Below are positions 47,972-58,800 of a stretch of DNA of 64,000 nucleotides, one piece after another. A model generated the notes under the pieces. That model saw only the letters and a list, made by a program, of their open reading frames with translations, made no database searches and had not been told where the DNA came from. The position numbers and the translations under genes are program-made. This DNA comes from Streptomyces vietnamensis (GTDB lineage Bacteria; Actinomycetota; Actinomycetes; Streptomycetales; Streptomycetaceae). Numbering within the stretch: position 1 is the stretch's first letter; every line of letters starts with the position of its first letter. The stretch spans positions 372,001-436,000 of the forward strand of contig NZ_CP010407.1 of assembly GCF_000830005.1 (NCBI RefSeq), given 5' to 3'.

Positions 47972-50900
47972 GACTGGCTCCTCGTTTCTTCCTTCTGAAG
48001 TGCGGAGAGTTTCTCCGCGACAATTCTTCCGATTGTTTCGAGAGGTTCCGGTTCGGCCATCTGGAGATGGCCGCACTCGACGGTGTGATTGTCGATGACG
48101 CCCTCGGTGAAGGGAATCCAGGTGGCGGCGAGGGCGCCTTCCCGCTCCCCCGGCCGGCGGGCGGTGAAGAACACCGTGTCGGTGTCGGCGACGCCGGGCA
48201 CGTGCCGTGCCATGAGTGCGGCGTGGGTCTCGGAGGCGCGGAGCACGGCCCGGAGTTCGGCGTCGGAGAACCCGGCGAGGACGGGGTCCTCGCGGCGGAT
48301 CTCCGCCATCGCCGTGGCGAGGTCCCGCGCTTTCTCGGCCCTCGCCTCGGGCGGGAGCACGGAGACGCTGCCGGGTCCGGTCTGGTGGACGTCCATCAGC
48401 GCGAGCAGTTCGACCCGCTCGCCCGCCTCGCGGAGCCGTACGGCCATGGTGTGGGCGACGAGGCCGCCGTACGACCAGCCGAGCAGCCGGTACGGGCCCC
48501 AGGGCTGTACCCGCCTGATCTGCTCCAGGTAGTCGTCGGCCATCTGCTCGACGCTGCGCGGCCGGTGGCCGGGCTCGCTCAGCGCGCGGGCCTGCAGCGC
48601 GTACAGCGGCTGGTCGTCGCCCAGGTGGCGGGCGAGGCCCGCGTAGGCCCAGCCGACGCCGGTGCCGGGGTGGACGCAGAACAGCGGGCGGCGGGTGCCA
48701 CGGGTGCTGAGCGGGAGCAGGACGCCCAGGGCGGCGGCCGTGCCGTCGTCCTCGGGCGAGCCGAGCAGTCCGGCGGGGGTGGGCAGGCGGAACAGGTCGC
48801 GGACGGTGCGCTCGATGCCGAGGACGGAACGGACGCGGTTGACAAGGCGGACGCCGAGCAGCGAATGGCCGCCCAGGGTGAAGAAGTTGTCGTCGATGCC
48901 GACGCGGGGCACGTCGAGGATCTCGGCGAACAGCGCGCACAGCACCTCCTCGCGGGCGTTGCGGGGCTGCCGTCCGCCCTCGGCGGAGGCGGGGCGGTGC
49001 GGGGCGGGGAGCGCCGTGCGGTCGGGTTTGCCGTTGACGGTGAGCGGCAGGGCGTCGAGGACGACGACGGCGGAGGGCACGAGGTGCTCGGGGAGCGCGG
49101 TCCGTGCCTCGGCGAGCAGCTCGGCGATCAGTCGGGCCCCGGTGACCGCCGTGTCCTTGCGGGGGACGACGTAGCCGACGAGGGTCTTGTCGCCGGGCCG
49201 GTCCTCGCGGACCACGACGAGCGCCTGGCCGACCGAGGGATGCGCGGCGAGGGTCCGCTCGACCTCGCCGGGTTCGATCCGTACGCCGCGCAGCTTGATC
49301 TGGCCGTCCGCCCGTCCGAGGAACCGGAGTTCACCGGCGGGGGTCCACAGCACGCGGTCGCCCGTGCGGTACATGCGGCTGCCGTCCCGTTCGAACGGGT
49401 CGGGGACGAACCGCTCGGCGGTCAGCCCGGCCCGGCCGACGTATCCGCGGGCCACGTGCGCGCCGGCGATGTACAGCTCGCCGGGGACGTCCGGCGGGAC
49501 GGGTCGCAGCGCGTCGTCGAGGACGTGGCTGCGGGTGTTGTCCATCGGGCGGCCGAGGTGGAGTCCGGCGCCCCGCAGGGCGCGTTCGCCGGTGCCGAAC
49601 CACTGGTTGTGGGAGGCGAAGGTGGTCTCGGTGGGGCCGTAGGAGTGGACCAGGACGGTGTCGGGGCAGTGGGTGAGGACGCGCTGGACGGCGGCGGGGT
49701 TGGCGACGTCGCCGCCGGTCCACACCTCGCGCAGGAGTCTCAGGGTGTCCAGGCCCTCGTCGGCCATGACGTGGAAGAGGCCGACGGTGAAGTAGGCGGT
49801 GGTGACGCCGTGTTCGCGGACGGCGCGGGCGGTCTCGGCGAGGTCCGTGCCGTCGCCGCGGGTGAGGACGAGGCTGCCGCCGTTGAGGAGCGGCACCCAG
49901 ATCTCGAAGACGGAGGCGTCGAACCCGGTCGCCGAGTGGACCAGCATCCGGTGCGGTCCCCCGGCACGGACGTCGCGGTCGCGGGCGAGCTCCACCACGT
50001 TGCGGTGGGTGACGCCGACGCCCTTCGGGCGGCCCGTCGACCCGGACGTGAACATCACGTACATCAGGTCGTCCCCGGTGGCGGGAACGTCCTCGGCGAG
50101 GGGCTCCCCGGCGTCGGGCGCGTCCACGAGCAGGAGCGCCGGGACGACCACGACGGAAGCGTGGTCCTCGTCGGTCGCCACCAGCTGGACCTCGGCGTGG
50201 TCCTCGTCGGTCGCCAACCCGCGCACCCCGGCATGGTCCGCGTCGGCCGCCAACCCGCGCACCCCGGCATGGTCCGCGTCGGCCGCCAACCCGCGCACCC
50301 CGGCGTGGTCCTCGTCGGTCGCCACCAGCCGGACCCCGGCGTCCTCCAGCATCAGCCGGATCCTCGCCTCGGGAAGCCGCGGGTCCAGGGGCAGGTAGGC
50401 GGCGCCGCATTTGAGGACCGCGAGGGCCGTCACCACCAGGGACACGCCGCGTTCGAGGAGGACGCCGACGGTGTCGCCGCGGCGCACGCCGGCGGTCCGG
50501 AGACGGGCGGCCAGCGCGCCGGCGCGGGCGTCGAGTCCTCCGTAGCCGACGGTCTCCCCGTCGGTGATCAACGCGGGCGCGTCGGGGGTGCGCGCGGCCC
50601 GGCGGGCGATCAGCTCGTGGATCGTCTCCGGGGCGCCGGGGACCACGGCCGCGGTGTCGTTGTACTCGCTGACGAGGCGGAACCGGTCGGCGGCGGTGAA
50701 CAGGTCCACGTCCCCGATCCGTACGCCGGGGTCGGCGGCCGCTGCCCGCAGGGTCCGCTCCAGGTGGGCGGCGAGCAGCGCGGCGGTGGGGGCGTCGAAC
50801 AGGTCCGTGGCGTACTCCAGGCCGCCCGCGAGCCCGATCGGCCGCCCTTCGGCGTCCCGCCGCTCCTCCATCGCGAAGGTCAGGTCGAACTTGGTGGAGA

Positions 50901-53900
50901 CGGTGTCCAGGAGCGCCGGCCCGCCCTCCTGGAAGAGGCCCTTCGCGCCGGCGGCGTCGCCCGTGTAGTCGTGGTGGAGCTGGACGACGATCTGGGCCAA
51001 CGGGTGGTGGGCGGTGGTGCGGAGCGGGTTGAGGTGCTCGACGACCCGGTCGAAGGGGAGCTCCTGGTGCCCGTAGGCGGCGAGGTCGGTCTGCCGGACC
51101 CGGTCGAGGAGTTCGGTGAAGGTGGGGTCGCCGGAGGTGTCGGTGCGCAGCACGAGGGTGTTGACGAAGAAGCCGACCAGGTCGCCGAGGGATTCGTCGT
51201 CGCGTCCTGCGGTCATGGTGGCGAGCGGCAGGTCGGTGCCCGCGCCGTGCCGGGTGAGGACGGCGGCCAGGGCGGCCTGGAGGACCATGAACAGGGTGGC
51301 GCCGCTGCGCCGTGCCACGGCTTCGAGGGCCTGGTGGGTGGCGGCGTCGACGGTGACGGGGGCGCGTCCGCCGCGGTGGGTGGCCTCGGCGGGGCGGGGG
51401 CGGGCGGAGGGGAGCTCGAACACGGCGGGGGCGTCGGCGAGGGTCCTCTCCCAGAACTCCAGGTGGGCGGCGGCGGCCGGGCCGTCGATCAGGTCGCGCT
51501 GCCAGAGGGTGTAGTCGGCGTACTGGACGGGCAGTGGCCGCCAGGTGGGGTCCCGGTCCTCGGTGCGGGCCCGGTAGGCGGTGCCGAGGTCTGCGAGGAG
51601 GGGGCCGGTGGACCAGCCGTCGGCGGCGATGTGGTGGACGAGCAGGACGAGGACCTGTCCGCCGCCGTCGTCGGGGGTGACGAGGGTGGCCCGCAGGGGC
51701 GTCTCCTCGGCCAGGTCGAAGACGTGTCCGGCGGCTTCGGCGACGGTGGCCTGGAGCCGCCCGGCGGGTACGGACCGCACGTCGAGCGGGGGCCGGACGG
51801 CGGGCAGGATCTCCTGGTGGGGTTCGCCGTCGACGCTCCGGTAGCGGGTGCGCAGCACCTCGTGCCGGTCGGAGAGGTCGGTGAGGGCCTCGGCGAGGGC
51901 GACGGCGTCGAGGGGTTCCGCCGGCCTGAGGACGAGGGGGATGTTGTACGAGGCGCTGGGCCCTTCGAGCGTGTCGATGAACCACAGCCTGCGCTGGGCG
52001 TACGACAGGGGGATGCGTGCGGGCCGGTCCGCGCGCGGCACCGGGCGGGGGCGTACCGGCTCCGGGACGCCGCCCGTCTCCGGCGTGGTGGACCGGTCGG
52101 CGATGCGGCGTGCGAGGGCGTCCGGGGTGGGCGCGAGGAGCAGGTCGCGGACCTGGACGTCGGCGCCGAGGCGGGCGCGGATCCGGTTGGCGAGGCGTAC
52201 GCCGCTCATGGAGTGGCCGCCGATGGTGAAGAAGCCTTCGTGGGGGCCGACCTGGTCGAGGCCGAGTACTTCCGCGAAGAGTTCCCGCAGGGTGTCGGTG
52301 TGCGGGGCGGGCGGCTCCGCACGCGTGGGTGCGGTCGCCTCGGCGGCGCGCGCGGCGGTGCGGGCGCGCCGTTCGTCCAGGGCGTGCCGGGTCGCGGGGT
52401 CGACGAGGCCGTTGTCCCGGATCCGGGCCTCGGGGTGCTCGGCGGCGGCGCGCAGGGCGCGCTCCAGGGCGGCGAGCAGGATGCGGGCGGTGTCCTCGTC
52501 GAGTACGTCGCGCGCGTACTCCAGGCCGAGCCGGAGTCCGGCGGGGGCGCCGTCGGCGTCCCGGAGTTCCTCGAAGGCGGCGGTGAGGTCGAACTTGGTG
52601 GTGGCCGGTCCTTCGCCGGCGAAGCGGCCCGGGATGGCGCCGAGGTGGAAGGGCCCGCCGTCGGGGCCGGTGGTCCGCAGGGTGAGCATCACCTGGAAGA
52701 GCGGGTGGACGCCGGGTGTGCGGGGCGGGTTGAGGTGTTCCACGAGGAGGTCGAAGGGGAGCCGCTGGTGGGCGAAGGCGGCGAGGTCGGTGTCGCGGAC
52801 CCGGTGCAGGAGGTCGGTGAAGGCGGGGTCGCCGCTGGTGTCGGTGGGCAGGACGAGGGTGTTGACGAAGAAGCCGACGAGCTCGTCGAGGGCCTCGTCG
52901 TCGCGTCCGGCGACGGGGGTGCCGAGGACGGTGTGCTCTCCGGCGCCGGCGGCGCGCAGGGCGAGGCCGAGGGCGGCCTGCGCCACCATGAGCAGGCTGG
53001 CGTCGTGCTCCTCGGCGAGGCGGACGAGCCGTGCGTGGACGGCCGGTTCGACGGCGGCGGTCACCAGGCCGCCGTCGTGGGCGCGGACGGCGGTCCTGGG
53101 CCGGTCGAGGGGCAGGTCGGTGGCGGCGGGCAGGCCGTCCAGGGCCGTACGCCAGTGGGCGAGGCCCCGGGCCACGAGGGAGTCGGGGTCGTCGGCTTCG
53201 CCGAGGAGGTCGTTCTGCCAGAGGGTGTAGTCGGCGTACTGGACGGGCAGCGGCTCGCGTTCGGGCGCGCGGCCCTCGGCGCGCGCGGCGTAGGCGTGGG
53301 CGAGGTCGGTCATCAGCGGTTCGAGGGACCAGCCGTCGCCGGCGACGTGGTGGAGCAGGACGGCCAGGGTGGCGCCGGGGCCGTCGTCCGGCAGGAACAG
53401 GGCGACGCGCAGCGGGAGTTCGCGGGACAGGTCGAAGGTCTCGGCGGTGAACCGGGCGACCCGCTCGGCGCGTTCCCCCGCCGGGCACTCGACGGTGCGC
53501 AGCCGTACGGCGGTGGGGGCGAGGACGTGCTGGTACGGCTCGTCGTCGGGGGCCGGGAACACAGTGCGCAGCACCTCGTGCCGTTCGGCGAGGTCGGCCA
53601 CCGCGGCGGCGAGGGCGGCCCGGTCGGGGGCCGTCTCCAGGTCGAGGACGATCGGCATGTTGTAGGCGGCGGACGGGCCGTCGAGCTGGCCGACCAGCCA
53701 CAGCCGGCGCTGGGCGTGGGAGAGCGGGACGCGGTCCTCGGCGGGCAGGGGTTCCTCGTGGACGACGGGCAGGCGCGGGTCGGCCGTGCGCAGCGCCTTG
53801 CGGTTGATCTTGCCGGAGCTGGTACGGGGCAGGGCGACGACGATCGAGACCGCGGGCACGGCGGCGGCGGGCATGCGCGCGCGTACCCGGTCGCGCAGCT

Positions 53901-55221
53901 CCTCCGCGCCCGTGCCGCCCTCCGTCACCACGAAGGCGACGAGCCGCTTGACGCCGTCGCCGTCCTGCTGCGCGACGACGGCGGCCTCCCGGACCGCGGC
54001 GTGGCCGGCGAGGACGGAGTCGACGGCGGCGGGGTCGATGCGCTGGCCGCCGATCTTCACCTCGTCGTCGAGGCGGCCGTGGTACAGGATCTGCCGGTCC
54101 TCGCCGATGGTGACGAGATCGCCGGTGCGGTAGGCGCGCTCGCCGTCGAGCTCGGTGAAGCGGCGGGCGTTCAGTTCGGGCCGGTGGAGGTAGCCGCGGG
54201 TCAGGCCGCCGCCGAGCAGCCACAGTTCGCCGTCGACGACGGCGGCGCGGACGCCGGGCAGCGGCCGGCCGATGGGGATGGGTCCGGCGTCGTGGCGGCT
54301 GAGGTCGGCCACGGTGGCGACGACGGTGGTCTCGGTGGGGCCGTAGCCGTTGAGGAGGCGGATCCGGTCGCCGACCAGGCCCCGCCACTGGGCGACGCGC
54401 TCGGGCAGGGCGGCCTCGCCGTAGATCATCACGGTGCGCAGGCCCTCGGGGAGGGCGACGGAGCCGGTGGTGAGGACGTAGACGAGCTCGTGCCAGTAGG
54501 CGGCGGGCAGGTCGAGGTAGGTGACGCCGTGCCGGGCACAGCCCGCGAGGAGTTCGGCCACGTCGAGCATGTCGTCGGTGCGCAGGACGAGGGTGCCGCC
54601 GGCGCCGAGGGTCGTGAAGATCTCCTGGATGCTGGCGTCGAAGTGCAGCGGGCTGAACTGGAGGACGGCGTCGTCGGGCCCGATGCCGTAGGCGGGGGTG
54701 GCACCGGCGATGAAGTGCGCGAGCGAGTCGTGGGCGACGACCACGCCGTTGGGGGTGCCGGTGGAACCGGAGGTGTAGATGACGTAGGCCGCGCCCTCTC
54801 CGGCGCCGGGGCCTCCGAGGACGAGCTCGCCGTGCCGGGCGACCTCCGCCGGGCCGGGCGCCAGGTCGCCGCAGGCGTCTTTCAGGATCGCCTCGTTGCG
54901 GGCGTCGGGGGCCTGGACGTCGAGGGGCAGGTAGGCGGCGCCGGTGCAGAGAACGGCGAGCAGACCGACGATGGCGTCGATGCCGCGCGGCCGGTGGAGG
55001 GCGACGAGCCGGCCGGGCCCCGCGCCCTGCGCGGCGAGCTCCCCGGCCCGGTCCCGTACGGCGGCGTCCAGCTCGGCGTAGGTGAGGCGGGCGTCGGCGT
55101 GGACCAGGGCGGGGGCGTCGGGGCGGGTACGCGTCTGGTGGGCGATCAGGTCGAGCACGGGCGGCGCGGGGGCGGGAGAGGGTCCGCCGTCGAGCAGGTC
55201 TTCCGTTCTGCTGGGGGGCAT
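47968..55221 (-). CDS. NRPS: A-C-T-C-A-T-TE
   Basis: A 2417-residue synthetase. A1 (about 25-490; [33 protein letters not shown]) is followed after about 25 residues by C1 (497-930, [11 protein letters not shown]) with no carrier between; T1 [11 protein letters not shown] near 1000; C2 (1069-1510, [11 protein letters not shown]); A2 (1517-2070, [20 protein letters not shown]); T2 [11 protein letters not shown] near 2114; type I thioesterase (2150-2410) with Ser in GWSYGG near 2248 and a late His in ECGHLQM. My hand-aligned specificity codes are D-A-Q-D-M-Y-G-V-V (A1) and D-A-F-Y-W-G-S-F-A (A2); I cannot assign either. A2 carries five 12-residue repeats (1628-1687). No epimerase or methyltransferase. 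ATG at 55221 behind GGAGGA. The TE releases the peptide by hydrolysis or cyclisation. Confidence 0.93.
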   Translation of the reverse strand: MPPSRTEDLLDGGPSPAPAPPVLDLIAHQTRTRPDAPALVHADARLTYAELDAAVRDRAGELAAQGAGPGRLVALHRPRGIDAIVGLLAVLCTGAAYLPLDVQAPDARNEAILKDACGDLAPGPAEVARHGELVLGGPGAGEGAAYVIYTSGSTGTPNGVVVAHDSLAHFIAGATPAYGIGPDDAVLQFSPLHFDASIQEIFTTLGAGGTLVLRTDDMLDVAELLAGCARHGVTYLDLPAAYWHELVYVLTTGSVALPEGLRTVMIYGEAALPERVAQWRGLVGDRIRLLNGYGPTETTVVATVADLSRHDAGPIPIGRPLPGVRAAVVDGELWLLGGGLTRGYLHRPELNARRFTELDGERAYRTGDLVTIGEDRQILYHGRLDDEVKIGGQRIDPAAVDSVLAGHAAVREAAVVAQQDGDGVKRLVAFVVTEGGTGAEELRDRVRARMPAAAVPAVSIVVALPRTSSGKINRKALRTADPRLPVVHEEPLPAEDRVPLSHAQRRLWLVGQLDGPSAAYNMPIVLDLETAPDRAALAAAVADLAERHEVLRTVFPAPDDEPYQHVLAPTAVRLRTVECPAGERAERVARFTAETFDLSRELPLRVALFLPDDGPGATLAVLLHHVAGDGWSLEPLMTDLAHAYAARAEGRAPEREPLPVQYADYTLWQNDLLGEADDPDSLVARGLAHWRTALDGLPAATDLPLDRPRTAVRAHDGGLVTAAVEPAVHARLVRLAEEHDASLLMVAQAALGLALRAAGAGEHTVLGTPVAGRDDEALDELVGFFVNTLVLPTDTSGDPAFTDLLHRVRDTDLAAFAHQRLPFDLLVEHLNPPRTPGVHPLFQVMLTLRTTGPDGGPFHLGAIPGRFAGEGPATTKFDLTAAFEELRDADGAPAGLRLGLEYARDVLDEDTARILLAALERALRAAAEHPEARIRDNGLVDPATRHALDERRARTAARAAEATAPTRAEPPAPHTDTLRELFAEVLGLDQVGPHEGFFTIGGHSMSGVRLANRIRARLGADVQVRDLLLAPTPDALARRIADRSTTPETGGVPEPVRPRPVPRADRPARIPLSYAQRRLWFIDTLEGPSASYNIPLVLRPAEPLDAVALAEALTDLSDRHEVLRTRYRSVDGEPHQEILPAVRPPLDVRSVPAGRLQATVAEAAGHVFDLAEETPLRATLVTPDDGGGQVLVLLVHHIAADGWSTGPLLADLGTAYRARTEDRDPTWRPLPVQYADYTLWQRDLIDGPAAAAHLEFWERTLADAPAVFELPSARPRPAEATHRGGRAPVTVDAATHQALEAVARRSGATLFMVLQAALAAVLTRHGAGTDLPLATMTAGRDDESLGDLVGFFVNTLVLRTDTSGDPTFTELLDRVRQTDLAAYGHQELPFDRVVEHLNPLRTTAHHPLAQIVVQLHHDYTGDAAGAKGLFQEGGPALLDTVSTKFDLTFAMEERRDAEGRPIGLAGGLEYATDLFDAPTAALLAAHLERTLRAAAADPGVRIGDVDLFTAADRFRLVSEYNDTAAVVPGAPETIHELIARRAARTPDAPALITDGETVGYGGLDARAGALAARLRTAGVRRGDTVGVLLERGVSLVVTALAVLKCGAAYLPLDPRLPEARIRLMLEDAGVRLVATDEDHAGVRGLAADADHAGVRGLAADADHAGVRGLATDEDHAEVQLVATDEDHASVVVVPALLLVDAPDAGEPLAEDVPATGDDLMYVMFTSGSTGRPKGVGVTHRNVVELARDRDVRAGGPHRMLVHSATGFDASVFEIWVPLLNGGSLVLTRGDGTDLAETARAVREHGVTTAYFTVGLFHVMADEGLDTLRLLREVWTGGDVANPAAVQRVLTHCPDTVLVHSYGPTETTFASHNQWFGTGERALRGAGLHLGRPMDNTRSHVLDDALRPVPPDVPGELYIAGAHVARGYVGRAGLTAERFVPDPFERDGSRMYRTGDRVLWTPAGELRFLGRADGQIKLRGVRIEPGEVERTLAAHPSVGQALVVVREDRPGDKTLVGYVVPRKDTAVTGARLIAELLAEARTALPEHLVPSAVVVLDALPLTVNGKPDRTALPAPHRPASAEGGRQPRNAREEVLCALFAEILDVPRVGIDDNFFTLGGHSLLGVRLVNRVRSVLGIERTVRDLFRLPTPAGLLGSPEDDGTAAALGVLLPLSTRGTRRPLFCVHPGTGVGWAYAGLARHLGDDQPLYALQARALSEPGHRPRSVEQMADDYLEQIRRVQPWGPYRLLGWSYGGLVAHTMAVRLREAGERVELLALMDVHQTGPGSVSVLPPEARAEKARDLATAMAEIRREDPVLAGFSDAELRAVLRASETHAALMARHVPGVADTDTVFFTARRPGEREGALAATWIPFTEGVIDNHTVECGHLQMAEPEPLETIGRIVAEKLSALQKEETRSQS
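50159..50338. repeat. 36-bp tandem repeat (five copies) inside the A2 domain
   Basis: Five exact-period 36-bp units: 50159-50194, 50195-50230, 50231-50266, 50267-50302 and 50303-50338. On the coding (minus) strand each encodes 12 residues of the type [12 protein letters not shown]. The 60-residue insertion lies between core motifs A2 and A3 of the second adenylation domain. Units 3 and 4 are identical and the outer ones differ at a few bases, so the array is young. Copy changes would keep the frame. Confidence 0.9.
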
Positions 55222-55481
55222 GCTGAGTTCCTCCGGTAAAGGGCCGAGAGACCGGGGCGAACGGTTCCTCTCGCCTCCGTGCCCTTCACGCTAGGCGCGC
55301 GGCCCTGCCGCTCGGGGCAGTCGGCCCGGCAGCTCCGATCGGCAGATGGCGTACGGCCGGAGCTGCCGGTGGGTACGACACCGACCCCGGTACCGGTCCG
55401 TGTGGGGCCGCGCCAGGCCCCGCGCGACGCCGCGCCTGGCTGGGCGTCGCCCCACTGCCGTGTGGGCCCGCACCCGCTGCC

Positions 55482-55522
55482 GTGTGGGCAATCGTCCCGC
55501 AGGGCGGGACGGGTGGGCACAC
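55482..55522. repeat. palindromic intergenic element, copy 1
   Basis: GTGTG...CGTCCCGC, AGG, GCGGGACG...GGCACAC: 19-bp arms matching at 14 positions. The motif (GTG)GGGCA...CGTCCCGC...GGGTGGGCAC is of the kind scattered between genes in Streptomyces chromosomes. A second copy is at 55641-55684. Confidence 0.6.
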
Positions 55523-55640
55523 GGGACGGCGCCCCCAGCCGGGCCCAGGCGTTCCGCGCCTGGACCCGCACCACCGCCGCGGCGCGCTCCCGGTGCGGGT
55601 TCAGGCGCGGAAGCCTCTGGCACCGGCAGGGCGCGGGTCC

Positions 55641-55684
55641 GTTGTGCCCACCCGTTCCGCCCCAGCGGAACGACTGCCCACAAC
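55641..55684. repeat. palindromic intergenic element, copy 2
   Basis: GTTGTG...CGTTCCGC, CCCA, GCGGAACG...CCACAAC: 20-bp arms matching at 16 positions. Related to the element at 55482-55522 (same CCCAC and CG(T)TCCGC blocks). A partial third copy begins near 55757 (GCATGCCCACAACG). Confidence 0.6.
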
Positions 55685-55816
55685 GAGGGCGACGAGGGCA
55701 CCGCCCCGGGCGGGCGCCGCCCACAACGGGGGTGGCGGCGCCCCGGCGGAACGCATGCCCACAACGGGGTGGGCTGAGGCGCCGCCCCAGGCGGGCGCCG
55801 CCCACAACGAGGGCCC

Positions 55817-58800
55817 TCAGTTGGGGCGGCGGGCTCCCGCCGCCGTGCGGCGGCGCAGTGCCGGGGCGGCGGCCGGGCGGGAGGCCGGCGCGTTCGGGTC
55901 GGCGGCGGGCTCGGCCAGACGGCGGGCGAGGGAAGCCGCCGTCGGGTTGCGGAAGACGTCCCGCAGGGTGAGGTCCTGGCCGAACTCGGCGCGGATCCGG
56001 TTGAGGAGCCTGACCGCGAGCAGGGAGTGCCCGCCCGACTTGAAGAAGTTGTCGTCCCGGCCGATCGGACGTCCGCCGAGGACGTCCCGGAAGACCCCGA
56101 GGAGGCGTTCCTCCCGGCCGTCCGGGCCCACCTCCGTCACCGCCTCGACGGGCGCGTCGGCGTGAGCGCCGGGCGCGGGCAGCCGGGTCACCAGGACGAC
56201 GCGGGCGGGGGTCAGGTACTCGGGCAGCCGCTCGGCGGCCCAGCCGCGCAGCGTCGCCTCGTCGGCGCCGCCGGGGACGCGGGTGACGTACGCGTACAGG
56301 CGGTCGTCGCGGACGGCCACGGCCGTTCCCGTCACGTCGGGGTGCCGGCCGAGCACGTCCTCGACATGGCCCGGCTCGACCGGGTAGCCGCCCACGGTGA
56401 GCACGGCCACGGGCCGCAGGGACCCGTCCGCCTCGGCGAAGGCCCGCCGGCCGGTGGTGCGCAGGCCGCCGCCCGGGGTCCGCTCGTGGACCTCGCCGGG
56501 CACCCGTACCGGCGCGGGGCGTCCCCGTTCGTCCAGGACCACGGCCTTGTCGGCGGGGGCCGCCGGGCCGTACGACGGGCCGGAGAGCGCGGTGCCGGGG
56601 TCGGCGGCGAACGCGTCGAGGGTCTCGGTCAGCCGCCGGGCCAGGAGAGCGGCGGTGTCCGCGTCGTAGAGCGCGGTGGCGTACTCCAGGGCGCCCCGCA
56701 GGCCGGCCGGTCCGCCGTCGGCGTCGACCAGCTCGGTCAGCGCGAAGGTGAGGTCGGACTTGGCGCCCACCGCGCTGAACGCGACCGGTTCGCCGTCGAG
56801 GACGGACGGGGTCCCGGCCCCGCTCGCCGCCGCGTGCACCTGCAGCATCACCTGGACGAGCGGGGCGTGCGCGGCGGAGCGGTGCGGGCTGAGGTGCTCG
56901 ACGAGCCGGTCGAAGGGGAGGTCCTGGTGGCTGTACGCGGCGAGTCCGGACTCGCGGACCCGGCGGACCAGTTCGGTGAAGTCGGGGTCGCCGGAGGTGT
57001 CGGTGCGCAGCACCAGCGTGTTGACGAAGAAGCCGACGAGCGGGTGCAGGGCGTCGTCGGCGCGGCCGGCGACGGTGGTGCCGACCGCCAGGTCGGTGCC
57101 CGCGCCGTGCCGGGTGAGGAGGGCGGCGAGGGCGGCCTGTACGACCATGAAGAGGGTGGCGCCGTTGCTCCGGGCGACGCGCAGCAGGGCCCGGTGGGTG
57201 ACGGCGCTCACCTCGAAGGCGGTGAGGGCGCCGGCGCCGTCGGTCTCGGCGGGGCGCGGCCGGTCGGTGGGCAGGGCGAGGAGCGGCGGCAGCCCGTCCA
57301 GGGCCTCGCGCCAGTGGGCCAGTTGTTCGCCCGCGACGCCGTGCTCGCCGTCGAGGAGCTCGTGCTGCCAGAGGGTGTAGTCGGTGTACTGGACGGGCAG
57401 CGGCTCCCAGTCGGGGGCCCGGCCCCCGGCGCGAGCCCGGTAGGCGGTGTCCAGGTCGGCGAGCAGGCAGCCCGTCGACCAGCCGTCGCCGGCGATGTGG
57501 TGGACGAGGAGCACCATGGTCTGGCCGCCGTCGCCGTCCGTCACGAGCGAGGCCCGGAAGGGGATCTCGGTGGCCAGGTCGAAGACGTGTCCGGCGGCCG
57601 CGTCGACGGCCGCGCGCAGTGCGTCCGGGCCGTCGGCGCCGATCTCCTGGAGCACGGGCGTCGCGCCGGCGAGCACCTGCTGGTACGGCTCCCCGCCCGC
57701 CGTCGGGTAGACGGTGCGCAGCACCTCGTGTCGGCCGGCGACGTCCGCGAGGGCGGCGGCGAGCGTGGCCGGGTCGACGGGGCGGTGCAGCCGGGTCACC
57801 ACGGGAATGTTGTAGGTGGCGCTGGGGCCTTCGAGCCGGCCCAGGAACCAGAGGCGGAGCTGAGCGGCCGACAGCGGGACGCGTGCGGGCCGCAGCGCGT
57901 CGGGGACGGGTCGCAGCGGGGGGCGGGCGGGGCCGTCGTCCCGCTCGTCGAGGCGGCGGAGGAGCTGCCGGGGGGTCGGAGCGAGGAAGACGTCGCGGAT
58001 CGCGGCCTGGAGGCCGAGGGCGCCCCGGATGCGGTTGGTGAGCTTGCCGGCGAGCAGGGAGTGTCCGCCGAGCTTGAAGAAGTTGTCCCCGGGGCGTACG
58101 TCGTCCCGGTCGAGGATCTCCGCGAACAGGCCGCGGATGATCTCCTCTCGGGGATCCGCCGCGGAACCCGTCCTGGTTCCCCGTCCGTCGCCGGATGTCC
58201 TCCGTTCGGCGAGGGCGCGGGCGAGGGCGTCGTGCCGGCGGTCGAGCCCCCGGCGCTCCTCGACGGTGAGCAGGTCGACCTCGCTCAGCGGCGTGTCGCC
58301 GGACCGCTCGGCGAGGGCCGTCAGGGCGCGCTGGAACAGCGCGAGCAGGATCCGTGCGGTGTCCTCGTCGTACAGGTCCGTCGCGTACTGCAGCCCGAGG
58401 AGCACTCCCCCGGGTTCGCCGTCGGTGTCGTGCGTCTCGACGCAGTGGAAGGAGAGGTCGAACTTGGCTCCGGCGAGGTCGGCGCCGTCCGCCTCGCCGG
58501 AGATGCCGCCGAGGCGGACGGTCGTGTCCTGTGCGGTCTGCGCGCTGACCATCACCTGGAAGAAGGGGTGGCGGCCGAGGGAGCGTTCGGGGTTGAGGTC
58601 CTCGACGAGGAGGTCGAACGGCAGGTCGTCGTGGGCGAAGGCCGCCAGGTCCCCGTCCCGTACGCGCCGCACGAGCTCGGCGAGGGTGGGGTCCCCGGTC
58701 ATGTCGGTGCGCAGGGCCAGGGTGTTCACGAAGAAGCCGACGAGCGCGTGCAGGTCCTCCTCGGGCCGGCCCGCCACCGCCGTGCCGACGACCACGTCCT

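Larger units (their letters stand above)
55222..55816. other. 595-bp gap between NRPS genes with palindromic elements
   Basis: No gene with family similarity despite open frames. It holds a 12-bp perfect inverted repeat CCGGCAGCTCCG / CGGAGCTGCCGG (55326-55337, 55358-55369), two or three copies of an imperfect palindromic element (listed separately), and several GCCCACAAC motifs. The gap is very long for an NRPS operon, so the downstream NRPS gene may have its own promoter or the hairpins may attenuate transcription. Confidence 0.7.

Noticed and set aside
48067..55239. A plus-strand open frame of about 2390 codons opposite the large NRPS gene.
   Set aside because: Antisense shadow of GC-rich coding DNA: Gly/Val/Glu-rich, no domain similarity, no ribosome binding site, while the minus strand encodes clear NRPS domains throughout.
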